Source: Ignavibacteriota bacterium (GTDB lineage Bacteria; Bacteroidota; Ignavibacteria; UBA10030; UBA6906). From it: 12,247 nt of DNA. Positions 1 through 6,570 of this stretch are shown piece after piece. The position numbers were made by a program, and so were the translations under genes. Position 1 is the stretch's first letter; each line of letters begins with the position of its first letter. The notes beneath the pieces are model-generated. The model was not told the origin of the DNA and searched no databases. It saw only the letters and a list, made by a program, of their open reading frames with translations. The stretch covers positions 1 through 12,247 of the forward strand of contig JACQVJ010000149.1 in the NCBI GenBank assembly GCA_016209805.1. Direction: 5' to 3'.

Positions 1-662
1 CTCTTGAGAGTTTCGGGATCAAACTCCTTGCTCATATCCTCCTCCCATGTTTCCATAGCAGCTTGATATTCCTTCCCTTCTTCTCGCGGCGAGTTTCTCT
101 GCTCTACAAGCCTTCTGAGTGTTGGGCCAATGCGTTTTCTCAGCTCGTCAACTTTCCGTCTCGTCTCTTTTGAAGCCGTCAAAGGAATAACCACTGTTTG
201 CGTTTCCTTCTTCACTGTGGAGAAGTCTAATAACTCACCTCTTCGTTCTGCTGTTTGCATTGGCTCTGTTTCAAAGTATACAAAGTCGAGAAGCTCTGCC
301 AGCGTTTTGTCAATCCACCGCCCCACGATCTTCTTCACCAGCAGACTCACCTTCACGTCAACTCTGCGAGCATACGAAGGCATTGGCTCAGCGACTCTAA
401 ATAGGATAACGTCCCTGTCATCCTCTGTCTTGAACTCAGACCTCTTAAATTTGGGTTCAGCGAGAATATCCTCCAACTCAAGAGCATACGGGCCATAGTG
501 ATAGAACAGCCATCGCAGTTCGGTCAACCGCTCGCCGATCTCACGGTAATATTCAACTTCGGTGAGATACAGGAACTTGACGAGTCGCGTCTTCCCAAGA
601 CTTTTGCCCTTGTCGACAGCCTCTGACAGCACTTGAATCAGTATGTCTTTAGCCAGATACAT
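1..662 (-). CDS. Panacea/SocA-like (DUF4065) protein, 3' end outside window
   Basis: This reading frame is open for 220 codons from the ATG at 662-660 to the left edge, so the C-terminus is missing. Residues about 25-66 (KTRLVKFLYLTE, then EYYREIGERLT, then FYHYGPYALELEDIL) match the pattern of the SocA/Panacea domain (formerly DUF4065): a helix carrying K-x-x-KFLYL, followed by a conserved YGPY turn. Residues about 130-147 (ETEPM, then RRGELLDFS) match the conserved second half of that domain. Members serve as antitoxins in some toxin-antitoxin pairs, as proteolytic adaptors (SocA) or as phage-associated proteins; which applies here cannot be told. No transmembrane segment or signal peptide is visible, so it should be cytoplasmic. 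An in-frame TGA lies four codons upstream of the ATG, which fixes the start; AGGTGA sits about 13 nt before it as a weak ribosome site. The tail after residue 165 is highly charged. No partner gene lies upstream within the window; any downstream partner is beyond the edge. Confidence 0.75.
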   Translation of the reverse strand, partial: MYLAKDILIQVLSEAVDKGKSLGKTRLVKFLYLTEVEYYREIGERLTELRWLFYHYGPYALELEDILAEPKFKRSEFKTEDDRDVILFRVAEPMPSYARRVDVKVSLLVKKIVGRWIDKTLAELLDFVYFETEPMQTAERRGELLDFSTVKKETQTVVIPLTASKETRRKVDELRKRIGPTLRRLVEQRNSPREEGKEYQAAMETWEEDMSKEFDPETLK

Positions 663-974
663 GAGGATCTCGAATCACCTATAATGTCACAAAGTGGTCG
701 GTCATTTTCAAATCCAGCCATTCCTTTTCTCCAGCTTGGGGTTCCACAACTCCACCTAAAGTCCTTAGTAACCAAAACAAGTCAGGGCTGTCTCCCTACA
801 GCCGGTACTTCATTTTCGGCTCTTCCACGCGAAACCCTATTCTCTGCGATGCGTATTAGCCAAATAAGAATGAGCACCCTCCGCAAGGGTCGTAGATGCT
901 TCGTTGTGTGAGACTTCTCTGATTGGTGGGAACAAAACAGGATAAAAGTCTGAAAGAATCAGCAACCGGGAAGC
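663..974. other. Intergenic spacer without a recognisable gene
   Basis: This 312-base stretch separates two minus-strand genes. A plus-strand frame is open across most of it (633-911), but its product resembles no family I know, has no ribosome site and begins inside the Panacea gene. A 6-bp stem with a 6-nt loop (GGCTGT at 786-791 with ACAGCC at 798-803) is present without a T-tract. A weak 5-bp stem (ACCCT with AGGGT) lies near 872-886. The promoter of the Panacea gene should be here, but I see only a poor candidate (TTGAAA followed 19 nt later by CATTAT on the minus strand). Confidence 0.5.
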
Positions 975-1487
975 TCACTGTCTGTTCTGCTCATAGAACA
1001 GCTGCACCAGTCCTGTTGAGTACGTCTTCGTATCTTTAAGCGTCAGCGGAATTCTTCCATGGATGTCCTGAAACAACAGCTTCCCTCCCCCAAGTACCAG
1101 CGGGTGCACTGCCAGTTGCATCTCATCCACCAATCCCGCATTGAGAAAACTTGTGAGCAGATTTGCACCGCCAAAGAGCCACATGTCCTTCCCGTTTTGC
1201 TTCTTCATGCGCGTCACCTCCTTTTCGATATCGCCCTTCACAACCCATACGTCCTTCTCCACTTGCTTAAGTGTATTGGAGAAAACGTACGTTGCCAGAT
1301 GAGGATAAGGGTTCTTCATCTTCCTTGTCAGCTCATAACTCTTTCGGCCAAGGAAGACGGCGTCGATTCTCTTCATGAAATCGCTCATCCCATAGTCCTG
1401 GTCTGTAAAGCACCAATCGAACTCACCGTTCGGCCCCTCGATGTAGCCATCAAGACTTACCGCCAAGTTGAGTATGACCTTGCGCAT
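975..1487 (-). CDS. RibD C-terminal/dihydrofolate reductase-fold protein
   Basis: A 170-residue cytoplasmic protein of the RibD_C (DHFR-like) fold, the usual length for stand-alone members. Visible motifs in order are SLDGYIEGP (residues 11-19), LGRKSYE (46-52), FGGANL (105-110, the nucleotide-binding glycine turn), DEMQL (121-125) and HPLVLGGGK (128-136). Family members are NADPH-dependent reductases; many stand-alone ones, such as the YyaP/YwjB type, have no assigned substrate, so I do not claim folate or riboflavin activity. The ATG at 1487 is preferred because the family begins right at the first beta-strand (MRKVILNLAVSLDG). The frame stays open 13 codons further to a TTG at 1526, but that extension is charged and unlike the family. 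The ribosome site is weak (GGGA, 9 nt upstream). It lies 72 nt downstream of the Asp-box protein gene on the same strand, so co-transcription is possible but no functional link is evident. Confidence 0.85.
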   Translation of the reverse strand: MRKVILNLAVSLDGYIEGPNGEFDWCFTDQDYGMSDFMKRIDAVFLGRKSYELTRKMKNPYPHLATYVFSNTLKQVEKDVWVVKGDIEKEVTRMKKQNGKDMWLFGGANLLTSFLNAGLVDEMQLAVHPLVLGGGKLLFQDIHGRIPLTLKDTKTYSTGLVQLFYEQNRQ

Positions 1488-1559
1488 TCGTCGATCCCGT
1501 TGTAAATGGAGATTGCGTTGGTTCAATTCACGAATTCGGTGCCGATACTCCCTGAAAGA

Positions 1560-3293
1560 TTACCTCAACAGGAGCATCCGCCGACTTTCGAAAAATCGTC
1601 CCGCCTGAAGTCGGTAGAGATAAACCCCGCTGGCCACGCTTGAAGCATCCCATGTAACCTCATAGCGTCCCGGTTGTTTCACCTCATTCACCAGCGTTGC
1701 CACTTCACGACCAAGCACATCATACACTCCCAGCTCAACAAACTCTCGACTCCCGACTCTATAGACTATTTTTGTCCTCGGATTGAACGGATTGGGATAA
1801 TTCTGAAACAAGGCAAAGTCTGTTGGAGCTTGAACACCCTCCGCCACACTCGTGGGTGTCGTAATCCGTCCGTAATACACATCCTGTTCGCCGTTGAACG
1901 TTCCCGCCCAAGCAAGATGAGCACCAGCATCGTCGGAGACCATGTCGAAGTAATCTCCCATTTTGTTCTGCTGCGGCCAGCCGAGATGGGGATTGAATGA
2001 ATTCGAGAGGCGGATGTTGCTCGACCACGTCACACCACCATCGAATGAGTACGCATAATAGAGTGATGAGTTGACGCTGCCGGGGTTGTCGCGCGTATCA
2101 AGCCAGATCACGTCGATGCGACCATTGGGAGCAACCGACATCGTGCCGAACCACTGCCATGCGGTCGTGCTGGTATCGTCGTTCACTCGAACAGGCGCAC
2201 TCCACGTGAGGCCTTCATCCGTGCTTCGTGCGAACATGACATCGAGCGGATCGAAGTTGGAGAATCGGTCAACCGAGCAGAGTGCGTACAGGTTACCGCG
2301 AGTCGGCGTATTGGATCGGTCGACCGCTACCCATGCTTGGCCGAGGAGTCCTCCCGGATTGGGACTGCCCGATCCGGAGAAGGCCGAGATCTGTCCGTCA
2401 AGATCGACGGCTGTAGCGGTATCCCACAAAACTGCCATCGTGGAATCCCGCGCAGTCGTCGACTTCACCACCTCAAACCCGATGGAACTTTCGCCGAACA
2501 CATACAGCTCACCGTCCGGCCCCGTTGTCAGGGTACCCCAGAATGGATCGTTGGGGATGGTGAGACAACTTTGGTAGCTGAAGCCGCGGTCGACGGAACG
2601 AGTGAACGATCCGGGGGGACAGGCACTGAAGGCCGAAGTCCAGAACGCGTAGATGTTGCCATTACCGATACTCCCCGTCTTATCGATCGTCATCCACTGC
2701 TTGTCGCCTCCGAATGCATATGTCCCCGTATCCCACGTCGCACCGCCGTTCGTGGATTTGAACACCTGACAGCTGAACAATCCACCGACCGAAGTGAGAC
2801 TGTTATAATAGAAGTTGCCATCGGAGTCGGAGTCGAGAACGGGATCAGAGCGGAAGACGCCCGGCTCGATTACACCTGGAAATCTCCATGTGAACCCTCC
2901 GTCCGTCGTGTAGCCGTACCCCGCCTGACGGAAACTGCTGCTGATCGTGTTGAACTGCCGCCAGCCGATCGCCATCCGCGAGGGGTTGAGCGGATCGACG
3001 GCAATGGAAGGTTCGTTCGCCGCATCGCCAACGATGTTCCGGCCTGAGTCATTTACATTCACCTGCACGGCAAAGAATGAGGGTGACGAAAACTTGAACG
3101 CCGGTGAGGTTGGAAGCGTCTCTCGCGACACCGGTACGTACTCATCGTACGGAATTTCACGTTGATCTGGCTTCAACGGAACGAGAACCGAATCCTCCCC
3201 ACCACCGAGCGAAGCACGAAGGTCCGAACGAACCGCAAGAGTTGCAAACAAACACATCACGAGTATCCAATAGGCTGAGTGGTTTCTATTCAT
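1560..3293 (-). CDS. Secreted Asp-box (BNR) beta-propeller protein with T9SS type A sorting domain
   Basis: A 577-residue exported protein. Residues 1-24 form a signal peptide (MNRNH, then a hydrophobic run ILVMCLFATLAV). The body is a sialidase-type beta-propeller with at least five Asp boxes (S/T-x-D-x-G-x-T-W): TTDGGFTW at 129, STNGGATW at 180, SVDRGFSY at 233, STDEGLTW at 357 and SFDGGVTW at 416. I see no FRIP-like arginine motif or other sialidase catalytic signature, so it is more likely a non-catalytic or binding propeller. Residues about 493-577 are a T9SS type A C-terminal domain (FALFQNYPNPFNP, YDVLGREVATLVNE, GVYLYRL), which directs export across the outer membrane and surface attachment or release. 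The start is well supported: AAAGGAG lies about 10 nt before the ATG at 3293. It sits 99 nt downstream of the TauE/SafE gene on the same strand. The sorting domain holds a 7-bp tandem repeat (1740-1760). A second protein of the same architecture is encoded at 9702-11360. Confidence 0.88.
   Translation of the reverse strand: MNRNHSAYWILVMCLFATLAVRSDLRASLGGGEDSVLVPLKPDQREIPYDEYVPVSRETLPTSPAFKFSSPSFFAVQVNVNDSGRNIVGDAANEPSIAVDPLNPSRMAIGWRQFNTISSSFRQAGYGYTTDGGFTWRFPGVIEPGVFRSDPVLDSDSDGNFYYNSLTSVGGLFSCQVFKSTNGGATWDTGTYAFGGDKQWMTIDKTGSIGNGNIYAFWTSAFSACPPGSFTRSVDRGFSYQSCLTIPNDPFWGTLTTGPDGELYVFGESSIGFEVVKSTTARDSTMAVLWDTATAVDLDGQISAFSGSGSPNPGGLLGQAWVAVDRSNTPTRGNLYALCSVDRFSNFDPLDVMFARSTDEGLTWSAPVRVNDDTSTTAWQWFGTMSVAPNGRIDVIWLDTRDNPGSVNSSLYYAYSFDGGVTWSSNIRLSNSFNPHLGWPQQNKMGDYFDMVSDDAGAHLAWAGTFNGEQDVYYGRITTPTSVAEGVQAPTDFALFQNYPNPFNPRTKIVYRVGSREFVELGVYDVLGREVATLVNEVKQPGRYEVTWDASSVASGVYLYRLQAGRFFESRRMLLLR
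1740..1760 (-). repeat. Three tandem 7-bp units inside the T9SS sorting domain
   Basis: On the minus strand the units read AGAGTCG (1760-1754), GGAGTCG (1753-1747) and AGAGTTT (1746-1740). Because three heptamers make 21 nt, they stay in frame and encode exactly residues 512-518 (RVGSREF) of the secreted Asp-box protein, between the first strand of the sorting domain and the VYDVLG strand. The other sorting domain in the window has heptamers of different sequence at the same place. Confidence 0.7.
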
Positions 3294-3392
3294 GATATTT
3301 GGCTCCTTTGTAAGTCATGCGTAGCACAAACGATTTTCATTTCCATACGTGAGGCGAGAAAGATTGATTCACCGTATCATCATTCGAATATA

Positions 3393-4154
3393 CTACATCA
3401 ACAGCATTTTGCCGATCAGCTTCACACAGGCCAGCACGAGTACAATCGCGAGCAGGCCTTGCAGAGCCCGCGCAGGAAAGTTGTGCGCACCCAAACGCGA
3501 TCCGGCATAGCCTCCTACAATCACCACAACGGCAAGCGGAAGCGCACTCCCTGCATCGAAGTTCGACCGGGCAATATGTCCTGACAGTCCGCTAACGGAA
3601 TTCAGGACGATAAACGCTGCAGAGGTGGCTGCGGTTCGCTTGACATCCGCCCATCGCAGGAGGAGCAATAACGGACTCAAGAAGACGCCCCCTCCGATTC
3701 CGACCATTCCCGAAACCAAACCAAGTGTCGCTCCAATCGTCAGTCCCCAGAACCATAACGTCCTGCGAGCCGGATGTGAGACTTCTCCCACTGTCCTTGT
3801 GAGAAACGCGATCCGTACTGCCGCAAGAAGCAGCGCTATTCCAAGAAGAACCGAAAACACCATCTGTGGAATGGAAACGAATCCGCCGAGGAACGCCGCG
3901 GGCACGGAAGAAACAATGAACGGCAGCAGAAGCTCTAACGAAAAATATCCGCCTCTATAATAATTGAAACAGCTTGTTGAAGCAACGACAATATTCAGTG
4001 CCAGTGCAATCGGTGCGATCGCTGGAGAGGTGACGCCAAACAGCGCAAAGATTGCCAGGTACCCCGATGCACCGCCGTGTCCGACACTGGAGTACAAGAA
4101 TGCAACAAGCAGAAAGAATGGATAGATTTCGAGCGGGATGTTCAGTTCGGTCAT
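3393..4154 (-). CDS. TauE/SafE family membrane transporter
   Basis: A 253-residue polytopic inner-membrane protein with about eight hydrophobic segments, the normal size for the TauE/SafE (formerly DUF81) family. The two internal repeats each carry the diagnostic glycine-rich loop: YSSVGHGGASGYL at residues 21-33 and SGMVGIGGGVFLSP at 148-161. The family exports or imports small sulfur-containing or organic anions such as sulfite, sulfoacetate or taurine-derived compounds; the substrate here cannot be read from sequence, and no sulfur-metabolism gene is adjacent. The start is the ATG at 4154; no clear Shine-Dalgarno sequence precedes it, but the first helix begins as expected for the family. 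A promoter (4245-4273) and an operator-like direct repeat (4202-4220) lie upstream. It is followed after 99 nt by the Asp-box protein gene on the same strand. Confidence 0.88.
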   Translation of the reverse strand: MTELNIPLEIYPFFLLVAFLYSSVGHGGASGYLAIFALFGVTSPAIAPIALALNIVVASTSCFNYYRGGYFSLELLLPFIVSSVPAAFLGGFVSIPQMVFSVLLGIALLLAAVRIAFLTRTVGEVSHPARRTLWFWGLTIGATLGLVSGMVGIGGGVFLSPLLLLLRWADVKRTAATSAAFIVLNSVSGLSGHIARSNFDAGSALPLAVVVIVGGYAGSRLGAHNFPARALQGLLAIVLVLACVKLIGKMLLM

Positions 4155-4186
4155 GGGGCTTCAGGTACGGTGATGAGAGAGTTGTC

Positions 4187-4223
4187 GCGGTGATACTCGA
4201 TATCGCTCACAATCGCTCACCGC
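4187..4223. promoter_or_regulatory. Operator-like repeats in the tauE-type gene leader
   Basis: The 9-mer ATCGCTCAC occurs twice, at 4202-4210 and 4212-4220, a period of 10 bp or about one helical turn. The pair is enclosed by a 7-bp inverted repeat, GCGGTGA (4187-4193) with TCACCGC (4217-4223), and partly overlaps the palindrome CGATATCG (4198-4205). Its position, roughly 18-50 nt downstream of the predicted transcription start of the TauE/SafE gene, suits a repressor site or leader hairpin. The binding factor is unknown. Confidence 0.35.
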
Positions 4224-4244
4224 TACTGCAGTCGGACCAGTCTG

Positions 4245-4273
4245 ACTATAAAACTTCTTTCCTCGGTAGTCAA
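4245..4273 (-). promoter_or_regulatory. Predicted promoter of the TauE/SafE gene
   Basis: On the minus strand, TTGACT (4273-4268) is followed after exactly 17 nt by TATAGT (4250-4245), each matching the sigma-70 type consensus at five of six positions. The predicted start of transcription is near 4238, giving a leader of about 84 nt before the ATG at 4154. Confidence 0.5.
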
Positions 4274-4289
4274 GTGAAAACTCGCGTTC

Positions 4290-4320
4290 TTGTGTCTCCG
4301 CTGGTAATTAGTTAGATTCG
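4290..4320 (+). promoter_or_regulatory. Possible divergent promoter for the 4350 gene
   Basis: TTG at 4290-4292 is followed, after 20 nt, by TAGATTCG (4313-4320). This fits the Bacteroidota-type promoter (TTG, then about 19-20 nt, then TAnnTTTG) with one mismatch in the downstream box. It is only a weak fit to sigma-70 (TTGTGT, 17 nt, TAGATT). It lies 16 bp from the -35 of the opposing promoter and about 30 nt before the ATG at 4350. Confidence 0.3.
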
Positions 4321-4349
4321 GCGCAAACAGATTCCTGTCATGCAACACG

Positions 4350-4823
4350 ATGATCTTTTGGACTCCAGGGGCGAATAAGTCATTGGTTCGGTGTGTCGGC
4401 TGGTGTTCATGTCGCGCGCTCGTCATTCTCTTGCTGGCGTTGTGCTCGCACGGTTGCAAGAATGACGGAACGCTTGCTCCTGCCGTCACCCGGCCACGGA
4501 CGTATCGCATGGGATTCTCCGGGATTCCTCCCAGTGCAGACTTGCCGCTTGCAATCGCCGCCATCGATATGTGGTCATTGCGAGCCGAGGCGGCCATCAT
4601 GAGCTTCGAACTTCCGTGGGACTCACTGCTGGCCGGCGTTTTTCCCGAATCACTTGTTGTACATGACCAACTCACATTCACAGACCTCGATCTTGTTGCA
4701 CATCCGCCGCCGCCCGGTTCAATCCTTCCATTGTTCGCGTACCTCGGTCTGGTCGATGTGAATCTGTATCCCAAGCCCGCGCTTTCCGCGTGGGATACTG
4801 CCTTCGCCCGCCCGAGACAGTAA
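4350..4823 (+). CDS. Short putative secreted protein, possibly a truncated gene
   Basis: A 157-residue frame with an N-terminal export-like segment: hydrophobic ALVILLLALC at residues 23-32, then SHGC at 33-36 and a polar stretch. C36 is a possible lipid-attachment cysteine, but the residue three before it is serine rather than leucine, so the lipobox is imperfect. Residues 52-95 (TYRMGFSGIPPSADL through ELPWDSLLAG) recall, from memory only, the N-terminus of larger secreted TIM-barrel glycosidase-like proteins. After residue 110 that resemblance stops, the text becomes proline-rich (HPPPPGS) and the protein ends at 157, too short for such a barrel. No other plus-strand frame continues it before the convergent DinB-like gene begins 36 nt later. 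It is therefore either a small lipoprotein or a decayed remnant with an internal deletion. No convincing ribosome site precedes the ATG; a TTG ten codons downstream is an alternative start. Confidence 0.5.
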   Translation: MIFWTPGANKSLVRCVGWCSCRALVILLLALCSHGCKNDGTLAPAVTRPRTYRMGFSGIPPSADLPLAIAAIDMWSLRAEAAIMSFELPWDSLLAGVFPESLVVHDQLTFTDLDLVAHPPPPGSILPLFAYLGLVDVNLYPKPALSAWDTAFARPRQ

Positions 4824-4859
4824 TGTTGATGGCAGGAAAGAAGAACACGTCTCCCCTAA

Positions 4860-5378
4860 TCATAAATCATAGAACTTCAGATCAACACCTTTCCTTTGCT
4901 TTGTAATGTAAATGATCTGTCCCATATGCTGGGCAACATGCTCGACGACGTGAGAGATCGCATCGAGGCAGGTGACATCCCACTTCTGGATATGTCTAAG
5001 TTCAAGCATTCTGGACGGATCGAACGTTTCGAGAACCTTGTCCGCTTCATCCAGTGTCTCTTCGAATTTCATAAGGACATCGTTCTTGGGAATCCTTGCT
5101 CGCTCCGAAAACTCCCGGTCGCGCTCACGCACGTCCGCTGCCCCACCAATGCCTGCTATGATCCATTGACGAACATTCCCGGAAAGGTGCAGCAACAGAT
5201 TGCCGATGCTATTGTCGGTCTCATGTTCCCGCCACCAGAAGTCCTCTTCGGTGACCTCATCCACACATCTCCGGATTCTCGGCAGATACTCGCTCAGTAA
5301 TCGACGACGGCAGTAGGCAACGTAAGCGGCGCCGACGTCCTCGGAGGAATTCCTCACATCATGCTTTTTCGGTTCCAT
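4860..5378 (-). CDS. DinB-like (DUF1572) putative metal-binding protein
   Basis: A 172-residue cytoplasmic protein with the four-helix DinB/YfiT-type fold, close to the usual size. The three metal-ligand histidines of the superfamily are visible: H64 in NLLLHLSGN, and H147 and H151 in HVVEHVAQHMGQI, with SIGN before the first as in DUF1572 members. Members of this superfamily include bacillithiol- or mycothiol-dependent transferases and many proteins with no known reaction; I cannot assign one. The start at 5378 has GGAG about 9 nt upstream, and its first 20 nt overlap the end of the PfkB kinase gene (stop at 5359-5361), which argues for a translationally coupled two-gene operon. It converges on the short secreted-protein gene with 36 nt between them and no visible terminator. 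Confidence 0.83.
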   Translation of the reverse strand: MEPKKHDVRNSSEDVGAAYVAYCRRRLLSEYLPRIRRCVDEVTEEDFWWREHETDNSIGNLLLHLSGNVRQWIIAGIGGAADVRERDREFSERARIPKNDVLMKFEETLDEADKVLETFDPSRMLELRHIQKWDVTCLDAISHVVEHVAQHMGQIIYITKQRKGVDLKFYDL

Positions 5379-6399
5379 GCTTTACGCTCCGCTCTGTGTT
5401 CGACTTATATGTGAGAACATCCTTCATTCTCTTATTCTTCAAAAAGCTCTCCACCTCTTTTGAAGAGGGCATTGCGGCAGCACCGCCGCGAGCAAGAGAA
5501 GTCAGCGCACCGACTGCGTTCGCGTAGGCACACATCGCAGCAAAGTCGTCGGCTAAGAAGTCATCAAGTGGTCGAGAGTCGGCGGCCAACCAGTGGAGCA
5601 CTGCTGCAAAGAATCCATCGCCGCAGCCTGTGGTGTCAACGGCTTTCACCTTGAAGCCTCTCACATGTCCGGAGCAATTCGAAGTTTGGAAATAACTCCC
5701 TCGTTCGCCCCGTGTGATAACTACAAGGTGTGGACCCTTCGAGAGAAGCAACCGGCCTGCGGATTCGAGATCTCTTCTCCCAGTGAGAAACTTTGCCTCC
5801 TCCTCATTCAATCGCAGAATAGTGCTCAACCCCACCATCTTCAGCAAGGTGCGTTTCGCCTCTTCGGGAGAGTTCCACAAGGCCATACGCACGTTTGCAT
5901 CGAATGCCACGTGGCTGCCGAGCCGTCGGACTTCTCGCGCAATCCGAAAAGCAGAAGTCCTGGCCGGGTCGTTCTTCAGGAGCAAGGGAGCGATGTTCAC
6001 GATTGTTGAGCGTGCAATTCTTCCAACGTTCACATCCGAGTATCGGAGCTGTTCGCCTGCCGGATGCCTCTCCCAGAATTCGAACCCCCGATCGCCTGAT
6101 CTCCCCAATGAGACAAACGCAAGTCGCGTCCTGCACTTCTCATCATAGCGCATACCGCGCGTGTCCACTCCCTCCTTCCGCAACTCCCTTACTAAGAACC
6201 TTCCGAAGGGATCTCGTCCCACCTTGCCGACAAAGTAGACACGAGTTCCCAGCCTCGCCAACCCAACCGCAACGTTCGCCGCCTCTCCACCGACAGCTTT
6301 CACGAAGCCGCCCGCATCAACAAGAGTCATGTTGTTCTCAGTTGACACAAGGTCTATCAGTGCTTCGCCAACGCACGTTACGGAGCGGCGTTGTTTCAT
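5359..6399 (-). CDS. PfkB family carbohydrate kinase, fructokinase-like
   Basis: A 346-residue ribokinase-fold kinase expected to phosphorylate a sugar or sugar-like substrate with ATP in the cytoplasm. Motifs, numbered from the ATG at 6399: VGEALIDL near the N-terminus (residues 10-17); the PfkB signature-1 region GGEAANVAVGLARLG (37-51); the LNEEE stretch (197-201) preceding nucleotide binding; and the anion-hole/catalytic signature DTTGCGDGF (255-263), in which D261 is the presumed catalytic base. The usual sequence is DTTGAGDAF, so the A-to-C and A-to-G changes are mild oddities that leave G-x-G-D intact. The N-terminal GEALID pattern and overall size favour a fructokinase-like member, but the exact sugar is not determined. 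A TTG four codons upstream (6411) keeps the frame open; the ATG is chosen because homologues start near the VGEALID strand. No Shine-Dalgarno sequence is evident for either. The DinB-like gene follows with a 20-nt overlap. Confidence 0.88.
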   Translation of the reverse strand: MKQRRSVTCVGEALIDLVSTENNMTLVDAGGFVKAVGGEAANVAVGLARLGTRVYFVGKVGRDPFGRFLVRELRKEGVDTRGMRYDEKCRTRLAFVSLGRSGDRGFEFWERHPAGEQLRYSDVNVGRIARSTIVNIAPLLLKNDPARTSAFRIAREVRRLGSHVAFDANVRMALWNSPEEAKRTLLKMVGLSTILRLNEEEAKFLTGRRDLESAGRLLLSKGPHLVVITRGERGSYFQTSNCSGHVRGFKVKAVDTTGCGDGFFAAVLHWLAADSRPLDDFLADDFAAMCAYANAVGALTSLARGGAAAMPSSKEVESFLKNKRMKDVLTYKSNTERSVKHGTEKA

Positions 6400-6467
6400 C
6401 AGCAGGAGCAAAGGTTATTCGAAAAATAGATGATAGCGTTCAACTTGCGAAGACCGTTGGCACACAG

Positions 6468-6496
6468 AAGATAACACATGTGCAGCGGAATACCAA
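6468..6496 (-). promoter_or_regulatory. Possible promoter of the PfkB-DinB operon
   Basis: On the minus strand, TTGGTA (6496-6491) and TATCTT (6473-6468) are separated by 17 nt. A TG one base before the -10 hexamer makes it an extended -10 type. Each hexamer matches four of six consensus positions. The leader to the ATG at 6399 would be about 60 nt. Confidence 0.35.
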
Positions 6497-6570
6497 AAAG
6501 CTTTCTCGTTAGGGGAATGAGAGACGGCGAAGTCAGCGCTTGATGATTGCAATTGCTGAAAAGAATCTGT

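Noticed and set aside
130..498. Plus-strand open frame of 122 codons
   Set aside because: Serine-rich antisense shadow of the Panacea-domain gene, whose minus-strand frame shows clear family motifs.
786..803. GGCTGT/ACAGCC stem as terminator of the reductase gene
   Set aside because: It lies about 170 nt past the stop codon and lacks a T-tract.
633..911. Plus-strand open frame of 92 codons in the left spacer
   Set aside because: No ribosome site, no recognisable domain or hydrophobic segment, and it begins inside the Panacea gene on the other strand.
2337..3047. Plus-strand open frame of 236 codons opposite the first Asp-box gene
   Set aside because: Arginine- and proline-rich shadow with no family resemblance; the minus-strand frame has a signal peptide, Asp boxes and a sorting domain.
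1560..3293. Annotation of the Asp-box proteins as active sialidases
   Set aside because: Asp boxes occur in many propellers; no FRIP-like motif or catalytic arginine triad could be recognised in either protein.
4223..4774. Minus-strand open frame of 183 codons opposite the short secreted-protein gene
   Set aside because: Low-complexity, serine/arginine-rich product without a known domain, and it covers the predicted promoters; the plus-strand frame has an export signal.
5895..6512. Plus-strand open frame of 205 codons
   Set aside because: Antisense shadow of the PfkB kinase, which has both kinase signatures.
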